Assembly (NCBI RefSeq): GCF_001644565.1
Contig: NZ_CP011387.1
Span: forward strand, 2,885,001 to 2,949,000
Length of the DNA: 64,000 nt
Direction of reading: 5' to 3'
Source of the DNA: Deinococcus puniceus
Lineage (GTDB): Bacteria > Deinococcota > Deinococci > Deinococcales > Deinococcaceae
Shown: positions 48,731 to 56,851 of the stretch, piece after piece
Numbering within the stretch: position 1 is the stretch's first letter
Layout: each line of letters opens with the position of its first letter
The notes under the pieces: generated by a model
Database searches by the model: none
What the model saw: only the letters and a program-made list of their open reading frames with translations
What the model was told of the DNA's origin: nothing
Translations under genes and position numbers: made by a program

Positions 48731-49186
48731 ATGAGCCTGCTTGGACAACCCGCCCCAGACTTCACGCTGCCGTCATCGGTGGGAGACCCTGTGACCCTCA
48801 GCAGCTACCGGGGCCAAAAGCACGTGGTACTGGTGTTCTATCCGCTGGATTTCAGCCCGGTCTGCTCGATGCAACTGCCGGAATACAGCGGGCGGCAAGA
48901 CGATTTTGCCGATGCCGGGGCCGTGATTCTGGGTGTGAACCGCGACAGCGTGCATGCCCACCGCGCTTGGGCCGCCGAATACGGCATAGAGGTGCCGCTG
49001 TTGGCCGATATGACGCTGACGGTGGCCCGCTTGTACGGTGTAGCCATAGACGAACGCGGCATCAGCGCCCGCGCCGTGTTTCTGATCGATAAAGAGGGCG
49101 TGGTGCGCTTTGAGCACGTCGAAAAAGCCACCGGAGACTACACGGTGCGGCCCGAAGTGGTGCTGAACCAGATCAAGGCGCTCTGA
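48731..49186 (+). CDS. Peroxiredoxin (AhpC/TSA family)
   Basis: Thiol peroxidase, 151 aa. LGQPAPDFTLPSSVGDPVTL opens the thioredoxin-like fold; the peroxidatic Cys45 is in YPLDFSPVCSMQLP, with Ser in place of the usual Thr three residues before Cys. RAVFLIDKEGVVRF is the later conserved strand. No second conserved Cys is apparent near the BCP position, so a 1-Cys or atypical mechanism is possible. The next gene starts ten bases after the stop. Confidence 0.92.
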   Translation: MSLLGQPAPDFTLPSSVGDPVTLSSYRGQKHVVLVFYPLDFSPVCSMQLPEYSGRQDDFADAGAVILGVNRDSVHAHRAWAAEYGIEVPLLADMTLTVARLYGVAIDERGISARAVFLIDKEGVVRFEHVEKATGDYTVRPEVVLNQIKAL

Positions 49187-49196
49187 CTTCGCCCGA

Positions 49197-50186
49197 ATGA
49201 CTAAAGTAATAAGTTTCATCAACCTGAAGGGCGGTGTCGCCAAGACCACCACCGCCGTGATGCTGGCCGATACGCTGGCGATCATGGGGCAAAAGCGGGT
49301 GCTGGTGCTTGACCTAGACCCGCAGACCAACGCGACGCTGGCCCTGATCGGGGAAGAACGCTGGCTGGCTGCCGACGACGCGGGGCAAACGCTGGCGCAG
49401 CTGTTTTTGGATCAGGTGAACGGCACGTCCGTCTTCAATCCGGCCCGCGCCGTGATTCGGGGGGCCAGCAACCTGAACCGCATCTCCCACGAAATGATGG
49501 ATCAATTGCCTGACGGCCTGCAATACGGGCGCGTGGATCTGCTGCCCAGTTCTATTCGCCTCATTGATGTGCAAGACCGGATGCAGGACATCAGCACCCG
49601 CAGCCACTACTCGGTCAGTCCGATGAAGGTGGTCAGGAAATTCGTCGCGCCGCTGTTTTCGGCCTACGATTACGTGCTGATCGACTGCCCGCCCAATCTG
49701 GGCTTCGTGACCCTGAACGGGCTGGAAGTCAGCGACCATTACCTGATTCCCACCATTCCAGACCGGATGAGTACCTACGGCGTGCCGCAAATCGTGAACC
49801 GGGTGGCCGATGTGAAGGTCAAACGGGGGCTGAAGATCAGCTGTCTAGGCGTGATTATTACCAAGTACCAGAGCAACAGCAGCACGCAAAAGCGCGGCCT
49901 GGAGCGCCTGCCCGCCGACCTAGAAACTGCCTTCGCACCGCACGGGGAACCCACGCCGCCCATCCTCAATACCCGCCTGCCGCAAACCAACGCGCTGGCT
50001 GAAGCCGTGATTTATGAACGCAAAGTCGCCAACTACCGCGACAAGTACGGCACCAGTCCGGTGGGCGGGCAAGCGGCCTACAAGTACGGCCCCGACTTGG
50101 CCGACGAAATCGAGGATCTGCTGCGGTTCAACGACTTACAAGACAGCTTGGATCTGGCCCTGACCCCTCCTATCGCCAAGTCTTGA
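49197..50186 (+). CDS. ParA-family ATPase
   Basis: A 329-aa deviant-Walker ATPase. Walker A is KGGVAKTTTAVM (the signature Lys is present; GVAKT replaces GVGKT), motif A' VLVLDLDPQTNATLAL and Walker B DYVLIDCPPNLGFVTLNGL are typical. It is longer than minimal ParA because of an insert after residue 60. No parB or parS is adjacent and the gene sits in an operon with a peroxiredoxin, so a chromosome-partition role is not implied; such orphan ParA proteins position other cargo. Function open. Confidence 0.88.
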   Translation: MTKVISFINLKGGVAKTTTAVMLADTLAIMGQKRVLVLDLDPQTNATLALIGEERWLAADDAGQTLAQLFLDQVNGTSVFNPARAVIRGASNLNRISHEMMDQLPDGLQYGRVDLLPSSIRLIDVQDRMQDISTRSHYSVSPMKVVRKFVAPLFSAYDYVLIDCPPNLGFVTLNGLEVSDHYLIPTIPDRMSTYGVPQIVNRVADVKVKRGLKISCLGVIITKYQSNSSTQKRGLERLPADLETAFAPHGEPTPPILNTRLPQTNALAEAVIYERKVANYRDKYGTSPVGGQAAYKYGPDLADEIEDLLRFNDLQDSLDLALTPPIAKS

Positions 50187-50254
50187 ACCGCGCCATTCCT
50201 GAGACGAAACTAAGATGATTCCTTGAGAGTGTGCGGAGACGTTTTCCCGGTGGC

Positions 50255-50312
50255 CCCTCACCCCGCTGCTGGCACAGCGCTCCTCTCCCGCAGGTGGAGA
50301 GGGCAACACCAA
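50255..50312. repeat. Hairpin-rich intergenic repeat fragment
   Basis: CCCCTCACCCCGCTGCTGG ... CTCCTCTCCCGCAGGTGGAG resembles the insert in the long repeat at 38.9 kb (CTCCCGCTGC ... GCAAGGGGAGAGGGG). The 246-bp gap otherwise holds only the terminator. Confidence 0.5.
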
Positions 50313-50378
50313 CATGGACGGAACTCTTTTAATCCCATAGGGCTACACGTTCCCGAGTGAACGAGGGCTGCCCGTCGA

Positions 50379-50413
50379 AATGGCCCCCAGTCTGTACACG
50401 ACTGGGGGCCATT
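50379..50413. terminator. Bidirectional intrinsic terminator
   Basis: Perfect 14-bp stem AATGGCCCCCAGTC / GACTGGGGGCCATT, loop TGTACAC, between the convergent ParA and GH31 genes; T-rich sequence on both sides. Confidence 0.85.
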
Positions 50414-50432
50414 GTCTATTCTCCGCTGTTTT

Positions 50433-52844
50433 TTATTCCCCGCTCTCCCCTTCCTCGATCCTGATTTCCGTCCACGCAGCGGGCAACGACAAGCGCAGGA
50501 GGCCGTCTGCGTAGTTGTGACTGGCCGCGCCTTGCACGCTCTGCACCGACTTCAGGCCGATCAGGTGTAGGGTTTCACGCTGCTCGAAACCCTGCAGGTC
50601 GCCCCGGCTTTCGCGCCGGATAGTGAGGCTCTGGCCTTCGCGCTCGCCCACGATGCGGGTCAGGCGCGAAGGGGCGTCGGCGGGGCCGCTTCCGGCGTCC
50701 TCGTAGAGTTGGCCCACGAAGCCGTCAGCGCCCGCAAAGGCCAGCCACGAGAGACGCGGCCACTGGGCGGCGGTGGTGTGTGGGGCCGCGTCGGTATACG
50801 GGACGGCATGGCCCGCCTTCAGGTACAGCGGCAACACGGTCAGGGGGGCGTCGGCCACCGTGTACGTGCCGCCCGCGTGAACCGGGCCAAATTCGGCCAG
50901 ATTGAACACTTCGGCCCACTCGCTGCCCGCAGGCAGATACACGAGGCGGCGCGTGTGAGCGGCCCGCAACACAGGCGCAACCAGCAGCCCTTCGCCCAGC
51001 AGATACTGGGTGTCCTCGCGCAGGGCGTCGGGGTCGGCAGCGTGGTGCAGGACCAGCGGGCGCATCACTGGTAAGGCGCTGCGGGTGGCCTCGTGCGCCA
51101 GCGTGTACAGGTGCGGCAGCAGTTGCATCCGCAGATGCAGGGCCGTGCGAATGGCGTTCAGGAAGGGTTCGCCAAAGCGCCAAGGTTCCTGATCGGCGGT
51201 GCCGCTGGCCGCGTGGTTGCGTAAAAAGGGATAGCCCACCGCCACCTGATACCAGCGGGCCATCAGTTCTCCGGTGGTATCGCCCGCAAAGCCCGCCACA
51301 TCGGCAGCGGCGTAGGGAATCCCACTGAGGCCGAGGCCCCCAATCATGGGCAAACTGAGCGCGAGGTGGCTCCACGTGGCGGTGTTGTCGCCTGTCCAGA
51401 CGGTAGCGTGGCGCTGAATCCCGGCGTATCCAGCGCGAGTCAAAATCCACGGGCGCAGGTGCGGGCTGAACTGGGTATATCCGGCGCGGGACGCCTCGCT
51501 CATGCCGTTGGCGTAGGCGTTATGAACCTCGATGTGGGGGCGGTTGCCGTGCCGGGCGTCATAGGGCAGGGTTTTGCCTTCCGTGACTCGCGGCTGCTTC
51601 AGCGAAAAGCAGGCGGGTTCGTTCATGTCGTTCCACTGCCCTGAAATGCCCAACTCGGCAAACAGTTTGTGACGGCTGCCCCACCACGCCACCACCTCTG
51701 GCCGCGTGAAATCGGGGAACACGGCGGGATCGGGCCAGACTTCGCCCACCAAGACATCGCCGCGTGCCGTGCGTACCAGATGGTCTCCGGCCAACGCCTC
51801 GTCGTACACGTCGTAACCGGGTTCGGCCTTCACACCCGGATCGACGATGGGTACCAGATGCACGCCCTGTTCCAGCATCTCGCCCACCAGCGCCTTCATA
51901 TCGGGGAAGCGGTGGCGGTCTACCGTCCAGACCTTGTAGGCATCCATGTAATCGATGTCCACGTAGAGGGCGTCTAGAGGCAAATCACGCTCGCGGTAGC
52001 CTGCGACTATGGCCCGCAGTTCGTCGGCGGTTTTGTAGCCCCAGCGACTCTGGGCGGCTCCGAGCGCCCACAGCGGCGGCAGAGGCGCGTATCCGGTCAG
52101 GTCGGCGTAGCGGCGCAGCACATCGGCGGGGCGCGGGCCTGCCAGCACGTAGACATCCAGTTCCGGCCCCGCCGAAGCGAAGGTGAGCGCGTCGGGACGC
52201 CTGCGGGCCACATCGGCCTCCATGCGCCAAGGCTCGTCGACAAAGACGCCGTGCGCCAGCCCCGCCGTGTCTACAACCGTGGTAAACGGCACCGACACAT
52301 ACAGCGGATCGGTGTCGGTGTGGTGCGGAAAACAGTCGGTATTCCAGAACGTGAGGTGCATCCCGCGCTTGTCGATGGGGCCGACGCGCTCGCCAAAGCC
52401 CAAATAGGCCGAACCGTGTGGGGCATCCAGCGTCAGGCGGGTGCGCTGCAAGTCGAACACTTCAGCGTCTAGGGCGTCGCGGGCGTTGGGCACTTCTCCA
52501 GACCAGAGGGCCGCCTGAGCCAGCACGCGGCCAGTCTGCGGATCGCCGTCCAGCACCATCCACGCTCCGGTTTCGCGGTTCAGCAGGCAGGTCAGGCCGC
52601 CGCCCTGAATGACCAGTTCCGCGCCTGCTTCCCGCACCTGCACGGCTTCGGGGGCTGCCGCGTCGGGCCGGAGGGCAAACGAGGGCTTGGGCGGCAGCTT
52701 GGGAAAGGTGTAGGTGCCCGCCCGCGCTTCAGGGGCCAAGCGCAGCCGCAGCACACCGGGCAGAGGCACGCTGATCAGCACGACATCGGTGTCTCCCCAG
52801 ACGCGAACGGTTGAACCTTCGGCGGCAAAATGATCGAGTCTCAT
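50433..52844 (-). CDS. Alpha-glucosidase, glycoside hydrolase family 31
   Basis: An 803-aa hydrolase acting on alpha-glucosides. An N-terminal beta-sandwich precedes the catalytic barrel; the nucleophile Asp is in GQWNDMNEPACF, with LPLDALYVDIDYMDAYKVWT and the general acid in WTGDNTATWSHL. The C-terminal beta domains follow. There is no signal peptide, so it is cytoplasmic. TACCCT lies ten bases before the ATG. No maltose/maltodextrin transporter is adjacent. Confidence 0.93.
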   Translation of the reverse strand: MRLDHFAAEGSTVRVWGDTDVVLISVPLPGVLRLRLAPEARAGTYTFPKLPPKPSFALRPDAAAPEAVQVREAGAELVIQGGGLTCLLNRETGAWMVLDGDPQTGRVLAQAALWSGEVPNARDALDAEVFDLQRTRLTLDAPHGSAYLGFGERVGPIDKRGMHLTFWNTDCFPHHTDTDPLYVSVPFTTVVDTAGLAHGVFVDEPWRMEADVARRRPDALTFASAGPELDVYVLAGPRPADVLRRYADLTGYAPLPPLWALGAAQSRWGYKTADELRAIVAGYRERDLPLDALYVDIDYMDAYKVWTVDRHRFPDMKALVGEMLEQGVHLVPIVDPGVKAEPGYDVYDEALAGDHLVRTARGDVLVGEVWPDPAVFPDFTRPEVVAWWGSRHKLFAELGISGQWNDMNEPACFSLKQPRVTEGKTLPYDARHGNRPHIEVHNAYANGMSEASRAGYTQFSPHLRPWILTRAGYAGIQRHATVWTGDNTATWSHLALSLPMIGGLGLSGIPYAAADVAGFAGDTTGELMARWYQVAVGYPFLRNHAASGTADQEPWRFGEPFLNAIRTALHLRMQLLPHLYTLAHEATRSALPVMRPLVLHHAADPDALREDTQYLLGEGLLVAPVLRAAHTRRLVYLPAGSEWAEVFNLAEFGPVHAGGTYTVADAPLTVLPLYLKAGHAVPYTDAAPHTTAAQWPRLSWLAFAGADGFVGQLYEDAGSGPADAPSRLTRIVGEREGQSLTIRRESRGDLQGFEQRETLHLIGLKSVQSVQGAASHNYADGLLRLSLPAAWTEIRIEEGESGE

Positions 52845-52884
52845 GCTAGGAGGTAGGGTAGCGCGTGGGTGGGGTGGCAGGGTT

Positions 52885-52995
52885 GGAAGGCAAACCCTCC
52901 CGTTGCTGGCGCAACGCCCCCCCTTAGAGGGGAGGACTCAACATCTTTTGCGCTCCCCTCAAGGGGGGCTGGCTGCGAAGCAGACTGGGGGGTTC
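52885..52995. repeat. Multi-hairpin intergenic repeat, copy B
   Basis: Same core as copy A, with CGTTGCTGGCGCAACG at the left. Its right end supplies the stop codon of the DUF559 gene (TGA from GGTTCACA). Direct orientation relative to copy C. Confidence 0.92.
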
Positions 52996-53368
52996 ACATT
53001 CGGGTCAGAGAAACAACTTCACCTTGCAACGCCAACTCGATCTTCACACATACCCCCTCCAAGTTCCCAAGCACGTCTGCGTTTGTAAACCGCACCACCC
53101 GGATTCCTGCCGCCTCAAGCTGCCGGGTGCGCTCGGCGTCATAGGCTTGTGCTGCCGCACCATCATGCGTTTGGCCGTCCAACTCTAAACACAGCCGGGC
53201 AGAGGGTGAGTAGAAATCCAAGATGTAACCCATCACCGGGACTTGCCGCCGAAACCGTGCAGGATGCCCGCGCAAGAAATTCAGCCATAAGCGGCGTTCA
53301 GCAGGCGTGGGCTGTTGGCGGCCTTCTCGCGCCCGCTGTATAAGTGCTGCGGAGTAGATGACTCGCAT
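52994..53368 (-). CDS. DUF559 family endonuclease-like protein
   Basis: A 124-aa protein of the Vsr/restriction-like DUF559 group: ARFRRQVPVMGYILDFYSPS, then the nuclease-core LCLELDGQTHDGAAAQAYDAERTRQLEA (quoted in two parts: LCLELDGQTHDG and AYDAERTRQLEAAG) and RVVRFTNADVLGNLEGV. The D...ExD pattern (Asp in YILDFYS, Glu in LELDG) fits a PD-(D/E)xK-type active site. The gene is bracketed by two direct copies of the multi-hairpin repeat, and its stop lies in one of them. TACACT six bases before the ATG gives a leaderless mRNA. Confidence 0.85.
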   Translation of the reverse strand: MRVIYSAALIQRAREGRQQPTPAERRLWLNFLRGHPARFRRQVPVMGYILDFYSPSARLCLELDGQTHDGAAAQAYDAERTRQLEAAGIRVVRFTNADVLGNLEGVCVKIELALQGEVVSLTRM

Positions 53369-53374
53369 AGCAGA

Positions 53375-53380
53375 AGTGTA
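53375..53380 (-). promoter_or_regulatory. -10 element (TACACT), leaderless start of DUF559 gene
   Basis: TACACT six bases before the ATG at 53368. Confidence 0.55.
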
Positions 53381-53391
53381 GAGGGAGTGGA

Positions 53392-53514
53392 GGTGGAAGG
53401 CGCACCCCCCCGTTGCTGACGCAACGCACCCCCTTAGAGGTGGGGACTAAAAGCAGTTGCGCTCCCCTTGAGGGGGGCTGGCTGCGAAGCAGACTGGGGG
53501 GTTCGCCTTCCACC
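53392..53514. repeat. Multi-hairpin intergenic repeat, copy C, with terminal inverted repeats
   Basis: The most complete copy. Ends GGTGGAAGGCG (53392-53402) and CGCCTTCCACC (53504-53514) are exact inverted repeats; the match continues with one mismatch into the C/G runs. Internal stems include CGTTGC/GCAACG, CCCCTT/AGGGG-like and CTGCGAAGCAG. Confidence 0.9.
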
Positions 53515-53613
53515 TTTTCCACAATGGGACACTTCACCACCCCGCCCCGCGATACCCTGAGTCCATGAAGTGGCTTCGTGACCAGCACCTCGCGCCCATT
53601 GTGGAAAAGGTGG
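53510..53613. promoter_or_regulatory. Perfect 19-bp inverted repeat across the mqnE start
   Basis: CCACCTTTTCCACAATGGG (53510-53528) is the exact reverse complement of 53595-53613, which lies inside mqnE codons 11-17. The loop holds the -10 element (TACCCT, 53553-53558) and the start codon. The left arm is outside the predicted leaderless transcript, so an RNA hairpin would need an upstream start. Confidence 0.85.
53553..53558 (+). promoter_or_regulatory. -10 element (TACCCT), leaderless start of mqnE
   Basis: TACCCT six bases before the ATG at 53565. Confidence 0.55.
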
Positions 53614-54701
53614 ACGCGGGCGAGCGGCTGTCGTTTGATGAAGGCCTGCGGCTTTACCACACCCGCGACCTGAACGCCCTGATGCGTCTCGCCAACACCC
53701 GGCGTGAGCAGATGCACGGCGACAAAACCTATTTCGTGCATTCCATGCGGCTGGAATTTACCAACATCTGCTACGTGGGCTGCACCTTTTGCGCCTTTGC
53801 CGCGCACAAAACCGAGGAACGGGCGTGGGACTACTCGCCCGAACAGGTGGTGGAGCAGGTGCGGCGGCGTTACCTGCCCGGCATCACCGAACTGCACATG
53901 AGCAGCGGCCACCACCCCAACCACAAGTGGGAATACTACCCGGCGATGGTGCGCCAACTGCGCGAGTCGTTTCCAGAGTTGCAGGTGAAGGCGTTCACGG
54001 CGGCAGAAATCGAGCACCTCAGCAAAATTGGCAAGCGGCCCACGCTGGACGTGCTGCGCGAATTGCAGGCCGCAGGACTGGCCGCCATGCCGGGGGGCGG
54101 GGCGGAAATCTTCGCAGACCGCGTGCGCCTGCAAGTCGCCAAAAACAAGGTGAAGGCCGACAAGTGGCTGCAAATTCACCGCGAGGCCCACACCTTGGGC
54201 ATGCGAACCAACGCGACCATGCTCTACGGCCACATCGAGACGCTGGAAGAACGGCTGGATCACATGCACCGCCTGCGCGAATTGCAGACAGAAACGGGCG
54301 GCTTCCACGCCTTCATTCCGCTGGCCTTCCAGCCGTTGGGCAACACGTTGGCGCAGAATTTGGGCAAAACCGACTTCACCACGGGCTTGGACGACTTGCG
54401 AAATCTGGCCGTCGCCCGCATCTACCTCGACAATTTCCCACACATCAAGGGCTACTGGGTCATGATCGGGTCTGAGTTGACGCAGGTCAGCCTCGACTGG
54501 GGCGTGTCGGACATCGACGGCACGATTCAGGAAGAACACATTGCCCACGCTGCGGGCGCAACCAGCCCGATGGCGCTCAGTCAGGCCGGAATGGTACGCA
54601 TGATTCAGCACGCGGGCCGCACTCCGGTACTGCGCGACGCCTACTACAACGAGCTGGAAGTCTTTCCGAAAGTGGGACAGAACCCAGAGGCCGCCGATTA
54701 A
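53565..54701 (+). CDS. mqnE: Aminofutalosine synthase (radical SAM)
   Basis: Second enzyme of the futalosine route to menaquinone: joins 3-enolpyruvyl-benzoate and SAM to aminofutalosine. The 378-aa protein has the radical-SAM cluster motif Cys69-x3-Cys73-x2-Cys76 (NICYVGCTFCAFAA), then TELHMSSGHHPNHKWEYYP, PGGGAEIFADRVR and NATMLYGHIETLEER, all typical of MqnE rather than MqnC. The later small genes run into mqnA, the preceding step of the same pathway. Confidence 0.95.
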   Translation: MKWLRDQHLAPIVEKVDAGERLSFDEGLRLYHTRDLNALMRLANTRREQMHGDKTYFVHSMRLEFTNICYVGCTFCAFAAHKTEERAWDYSPEQVVEQVRRRYLPGITELHMSSGHHPNHKWEYYPAMVRQLRESFPELQVKAFTAAEIEHLSKIGKRPTLDVLRELQAAGLAAMPGGGAEIFADRVRLQVAKNKVKADKWLQIHREAHTLGMRTNATMLYGHIETLEERLDHMHRLRELQTETGGFHAFIPLAFQPLGNTLAQNLGKTDFTTGLDDLRNLAVARIYLDNFPHIKGYWVMIGSELTQVSLDWGVSDIDGTIQEEHIAHAAGATSPMALSQAGMVRMIQHAGRTPVLRDAYYNELEVFPKVGQNPEAAD

Positions 54702-54729
54702 TAGACCGCGCCTATACCGTCCGGGCCAG

Positions 54730-54927
54730 TTGGGGTACTGGGGCTGGGGACTCTTGCTGCTGCCTGTACTCACGGACTTTGTGCTGGGGCAACTCGTGGC
54801 CGTCGGCCTCCCTGAAAGCTGGCTGGCGGGCTTGGCGGCCCTGCGCTGGGTGTGGCTGCTCACTTGTCTTGGCCTGATTCTGGCCGACTTGATTTGGAAG
54901 CGAGACCGTCCCTATGCCGCCGCTTGA
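54730..54927 (+). CDS. Small membrane protein
   Basis: A 65-aa protein with two hydrophobic segments (GWGLLLLPVLTDFVLGQLVA and WLLTCLGLILADLIW). The start is uncertain; TTG 54730 is the only usual start in frame. It lies 28 bases after mqnE and overlaps the next gene by 14 bases, so it is probably part of the same operon. Function unknown. Confidence 0.6.
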   Translation: MGYWGWGLLLLPVLTDFVLGQLVAVGLPESWLAGLAALRWVWLLTCLGLILADLIWKRDRPYAAA

Positions 54928-55270
54928 ACAACCTTCATCAGCCCTAGACGCCGTGTTGCATCTGGACGATCTCTGGAACGCGGCCTACCATCACCGCGAC
55001 CCGGAGCGCATGGCGCGCGTGCTGGCCGACGACTGGATGGCCTTTTTCCCAGATGGGCAAGTGGTGTTCCGGGCCGACCTGTTGCGCGAGATGGTAAACA
55101 ATCCGGCGGCGGCCTTGGTCTTCGAGCGCCACGCCTCGCGGGTGTACGGCGACGCGGCGATTACGCGGGGCACGCTGTACGCAGGCGGCGAGCGGGTGCA
55201 GAGTTTCCTGCGCGTATACGCCAAGAGGGGTGGAGAATGGCAAGCGGTGAGTGTGCAGGTGGTGCCGTGA
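54914..55270 (+). CDS. NTF2-like/DUF4440 protein
   Basis: A 118-aa single-domain cone-fold protein of the SnoaL/DUF4440 group: LDDLWNAAYHHRDPERMARV, LADDWMAFFPDGQVVFRADL, and the closing FLRVYAKRGGEWQAVSVQVVP are typical. Roles in this group vary (isomerases, dehydratases, binding). Within the mqnE operon; no specific link to menaquinone is evident. Confidence 0.82.
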   Translation: MPPLEQPSSALDAVLHLDDLWNAAYHHRDPERMARVLADDWMAFFPDGQVVFRADLLREMVNNPAAALVFERHASRVYGDAAITRGTLYAGGERVQSFLRVYAKRGGEWQAVSVQVVP

Positions 55271-55296
55271 AAACTCGCTGGACTCGCTTCGCTCGT

Positions 55297-55379
55297 GGTC
55301 TAAGGGTCAAAGGGTCTGAGGGACTAGAAAACCCAACGGCCCAGCACCTTAGACCCTTGGACTTTTCGACCCTTAGACC
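55297..55379. repeat. GGTCTAAG inverted array
   Basis: GGTCTAAGGGTC on the left, GACCCTTAGACC on the right (exact inverted repeat), with further degenerate units inside. It lies between the DUF4440 gene and mqnA and could attenuate readthrough. Confidence 0.85.
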
Positions 55380-55394
55380 TGCGTGGGGGCCAAG

Positions 55395-56267
55395 ATGACC
55401 TACCGAGCGGGCTGGATTCACTTCACCAACGTTGCGCCGATTCTGGATTCGTTGCAGTTGCCGCCCGGCGTGAGCGCCATTACGGGCGTGCCCACCGAGA
55501 TGAACGCCGCGCTGCTGGACGGGCGTGTGGACGTGGCAAATATCAGCGTAGTGGAATTTATCCGCAACGCCGACAAGCTCGAAGCCCTGCCCGATTTTTC
55601 GGTAAGCGTGCTGGGGCCGGTGTATTCGGTAAATTTGTTTCATACCGCGCCGCTGCATGCCCTAAAGCGAATTGCCCTGACCAGCCAGAGTGCGACCAGT
55701 GTGGCCCTGCTGGAAGTGGTGCTGAAGGAGCGTGGGCTAAAGCCTGTGTTGGAGGGGGCCGAGGGCACACCCGAAACGCTGCTGGCGGCGGGCTTCGACG
55801 GCGTGCTGAGAATTGGCGACAGCGCCCTGCGCGAGTGGTACGCGGCGGTTGGCCCCCTGACGCCCGAAACCACCATGACCGCCCTGCCGCACACCGGACG
55901 GGCGGGCGGGCAAGCCGTCCACGTCACCGATTTGGCCGAAGAATGGTTTGCCATCACCGGACACCCGTTCGTGTTTGCGGTGTGGGCCTACCGCAAAGGC
56001 TATCCGCCCCCACCCGACTTGGTGCAGGCCATGCGCGAGGCGCGGCGCGAGGGGCTGGGACACTTGGCAGAAGTGGCCCGCCGACACGCCCAACAACTGG
56101 GGTTGCCCGAACGGGTGGTGCAGCATTACCTCTGGAACTTCCGCTATCACCTAGAGGAACCCGACCGCTTAGGCCTCACCGAATTTGCCCTGAAGGCGGT
56201 GCCGGGGCATGCGCCGCTGCAATTTGGGCCGAAGCCGGGTAAGCGGGAAGTGGAACGAACCCTGTAA
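55395..56267 (+). CDS. mqnA: Chorismate dehydratase
   Basis: First step of the futalosine menaquinone pathway: chorismate to 3-enolpyruvyl-benzoate. The 290-aa periplasmic-binding-fold enzyme has YRAGWIHFTNVAPILDSLQL, GVPTEMNAALLDGRVDVANI, SVVEFIRNADKLEALPDFSV and GVLRIGDSALREW, all MqnA features. ATG 55395 gives a normal length; GTG 55383 is a weaker alternative. With mqnE it indicates that menaquinone here is made by the futalosine route, matching the menaquinol-type bc complex at 5-8 kb. Confidence 0.93.
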   Translation: MTYRAGWIHFTNVAPILDSLQLPPGVSAITGVPTEMNAALLDGRVDVANISVVEFIRNADKLEALPDFSVSVLGPVYSVNLFHTAPLHALKRIALTSQSATSVALLEVVLKERGLKPVLEGAEGTPETLLAAGFDGVLRIGDSALREWYAAVGPLTPETTMTALPHTGRAGGQAVHVTDLAEEWFAITGHPFVFAVWAYRKGYPPPPDLVQAMREARREGLGHLAEVARRHAQQLGLPERVVQHYLWNFRYHLEEPDRLGLTEFALKAVPGHAPLQFGPKPGKREVERTL

Positions 56268-56323
56268 ACAAGGCTCGCCCTTCCACGCTGGCTCTGATGA
56301 CCCCAATCACACCCCGTTCCCTG

Positions 56324-56329
56324 TACCCT
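56324..56329 (+). promoter_or_regulatory. -10 element (TACCCT), leaderless start of dinB-like gene
   Basis: TACCCT six bases before the ATG at 56336. Confidence 0.6.
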
Positions 56330-56335
56330 AAAGCC

Positions 56336-56851
56336 ATGACCCTCCCCCGCACCCCCGGCCCGATGGGAGCCGAGTTGGCAGGCGCTCTGGCCGCAGCCGT
56401 AGAGGCCGAAAACCGCGTGAACGACGTGCTGTGCGGCCACCTGACCCCCGAAATGATGGACGCACAGACGCCGGGGGGCGGCATGACAGTCGCCCAGCAC
56501 TTGGCGCATATGGCCGGATCGACCAAATTCTGGTTGGCACAGCTGGATGGAGACGCGGCCCAGCCCCTGCCCGTGCTGTATGACGAAACCAAAACCGACG
56601 CCTTCGTGGCCCAAGGTGACCCGGCGCGGGCCGCCGCCGTGATGCGCGAAGTCTGGACGATGACGCTACACACGGCAACGGCGGCCACCAGCCCCGGCAA
56701 TCTGCCGCACCCCTCGCCCGCTCAGTTTGTGCTGCATATGCTGGGGCACACGGCCTACCACCGGGGCCAAATTGCGTTGGCGCTGAAGGTGGGCGGCTTT
56801 CCCTTGCCCGACGCAAACCGGATGTGGGGGCCTCTGCGGGGCGACGCATGA
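56336..56851 (+). CDS. DinB/YfiT-like metal-binding four-helix protein
   Basis: A 171-aa helical protein of the DinB (not DNA polymerase IV) superfamily. Metal-ligand histidines are in MTVAQHLAHMAGS and HMLGHTAYHRGQIALALK, the family signature, and AAVEAENRVNDVLCGHLTPE forms the first helix. Such proteins include damage-inducible Bacillus DinB, bacillithiol transferases and thiol-dependent enzymes; the substrate is not predictable. Its stop overlaps the next start as ATGA. Confidence 0.87.
   Translation: MTLPRTPGPMGAELAGALAAAVEAENRVNDVLCGHLTPEMMDAQTPGGGMTVAQHLAHMAGSTKFWLAQLDGDAAQPLPVLYDETKTDAFVAQGDPARAAAVMREVWTMTLHTATAATSPGNLPHPSPAQFVLHMLGHTAYHRGQIALALKVGGFPLPDANRMWGPLRGDA

Noticed and set aside
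49197..50186. Chromosome partition parA
   Set aside because: No parB and no parS-like palindromes are adjacent, and the gene lies in an operon with a peroxiredoxin; only ParA-family ATPase is supported.
53298..54863. Minus-strand frame of 521 codons
   Set aside because: Runs through the repeat copy C and antisense to mqnE; translation is rich in His/Gln/Arg with no domain.
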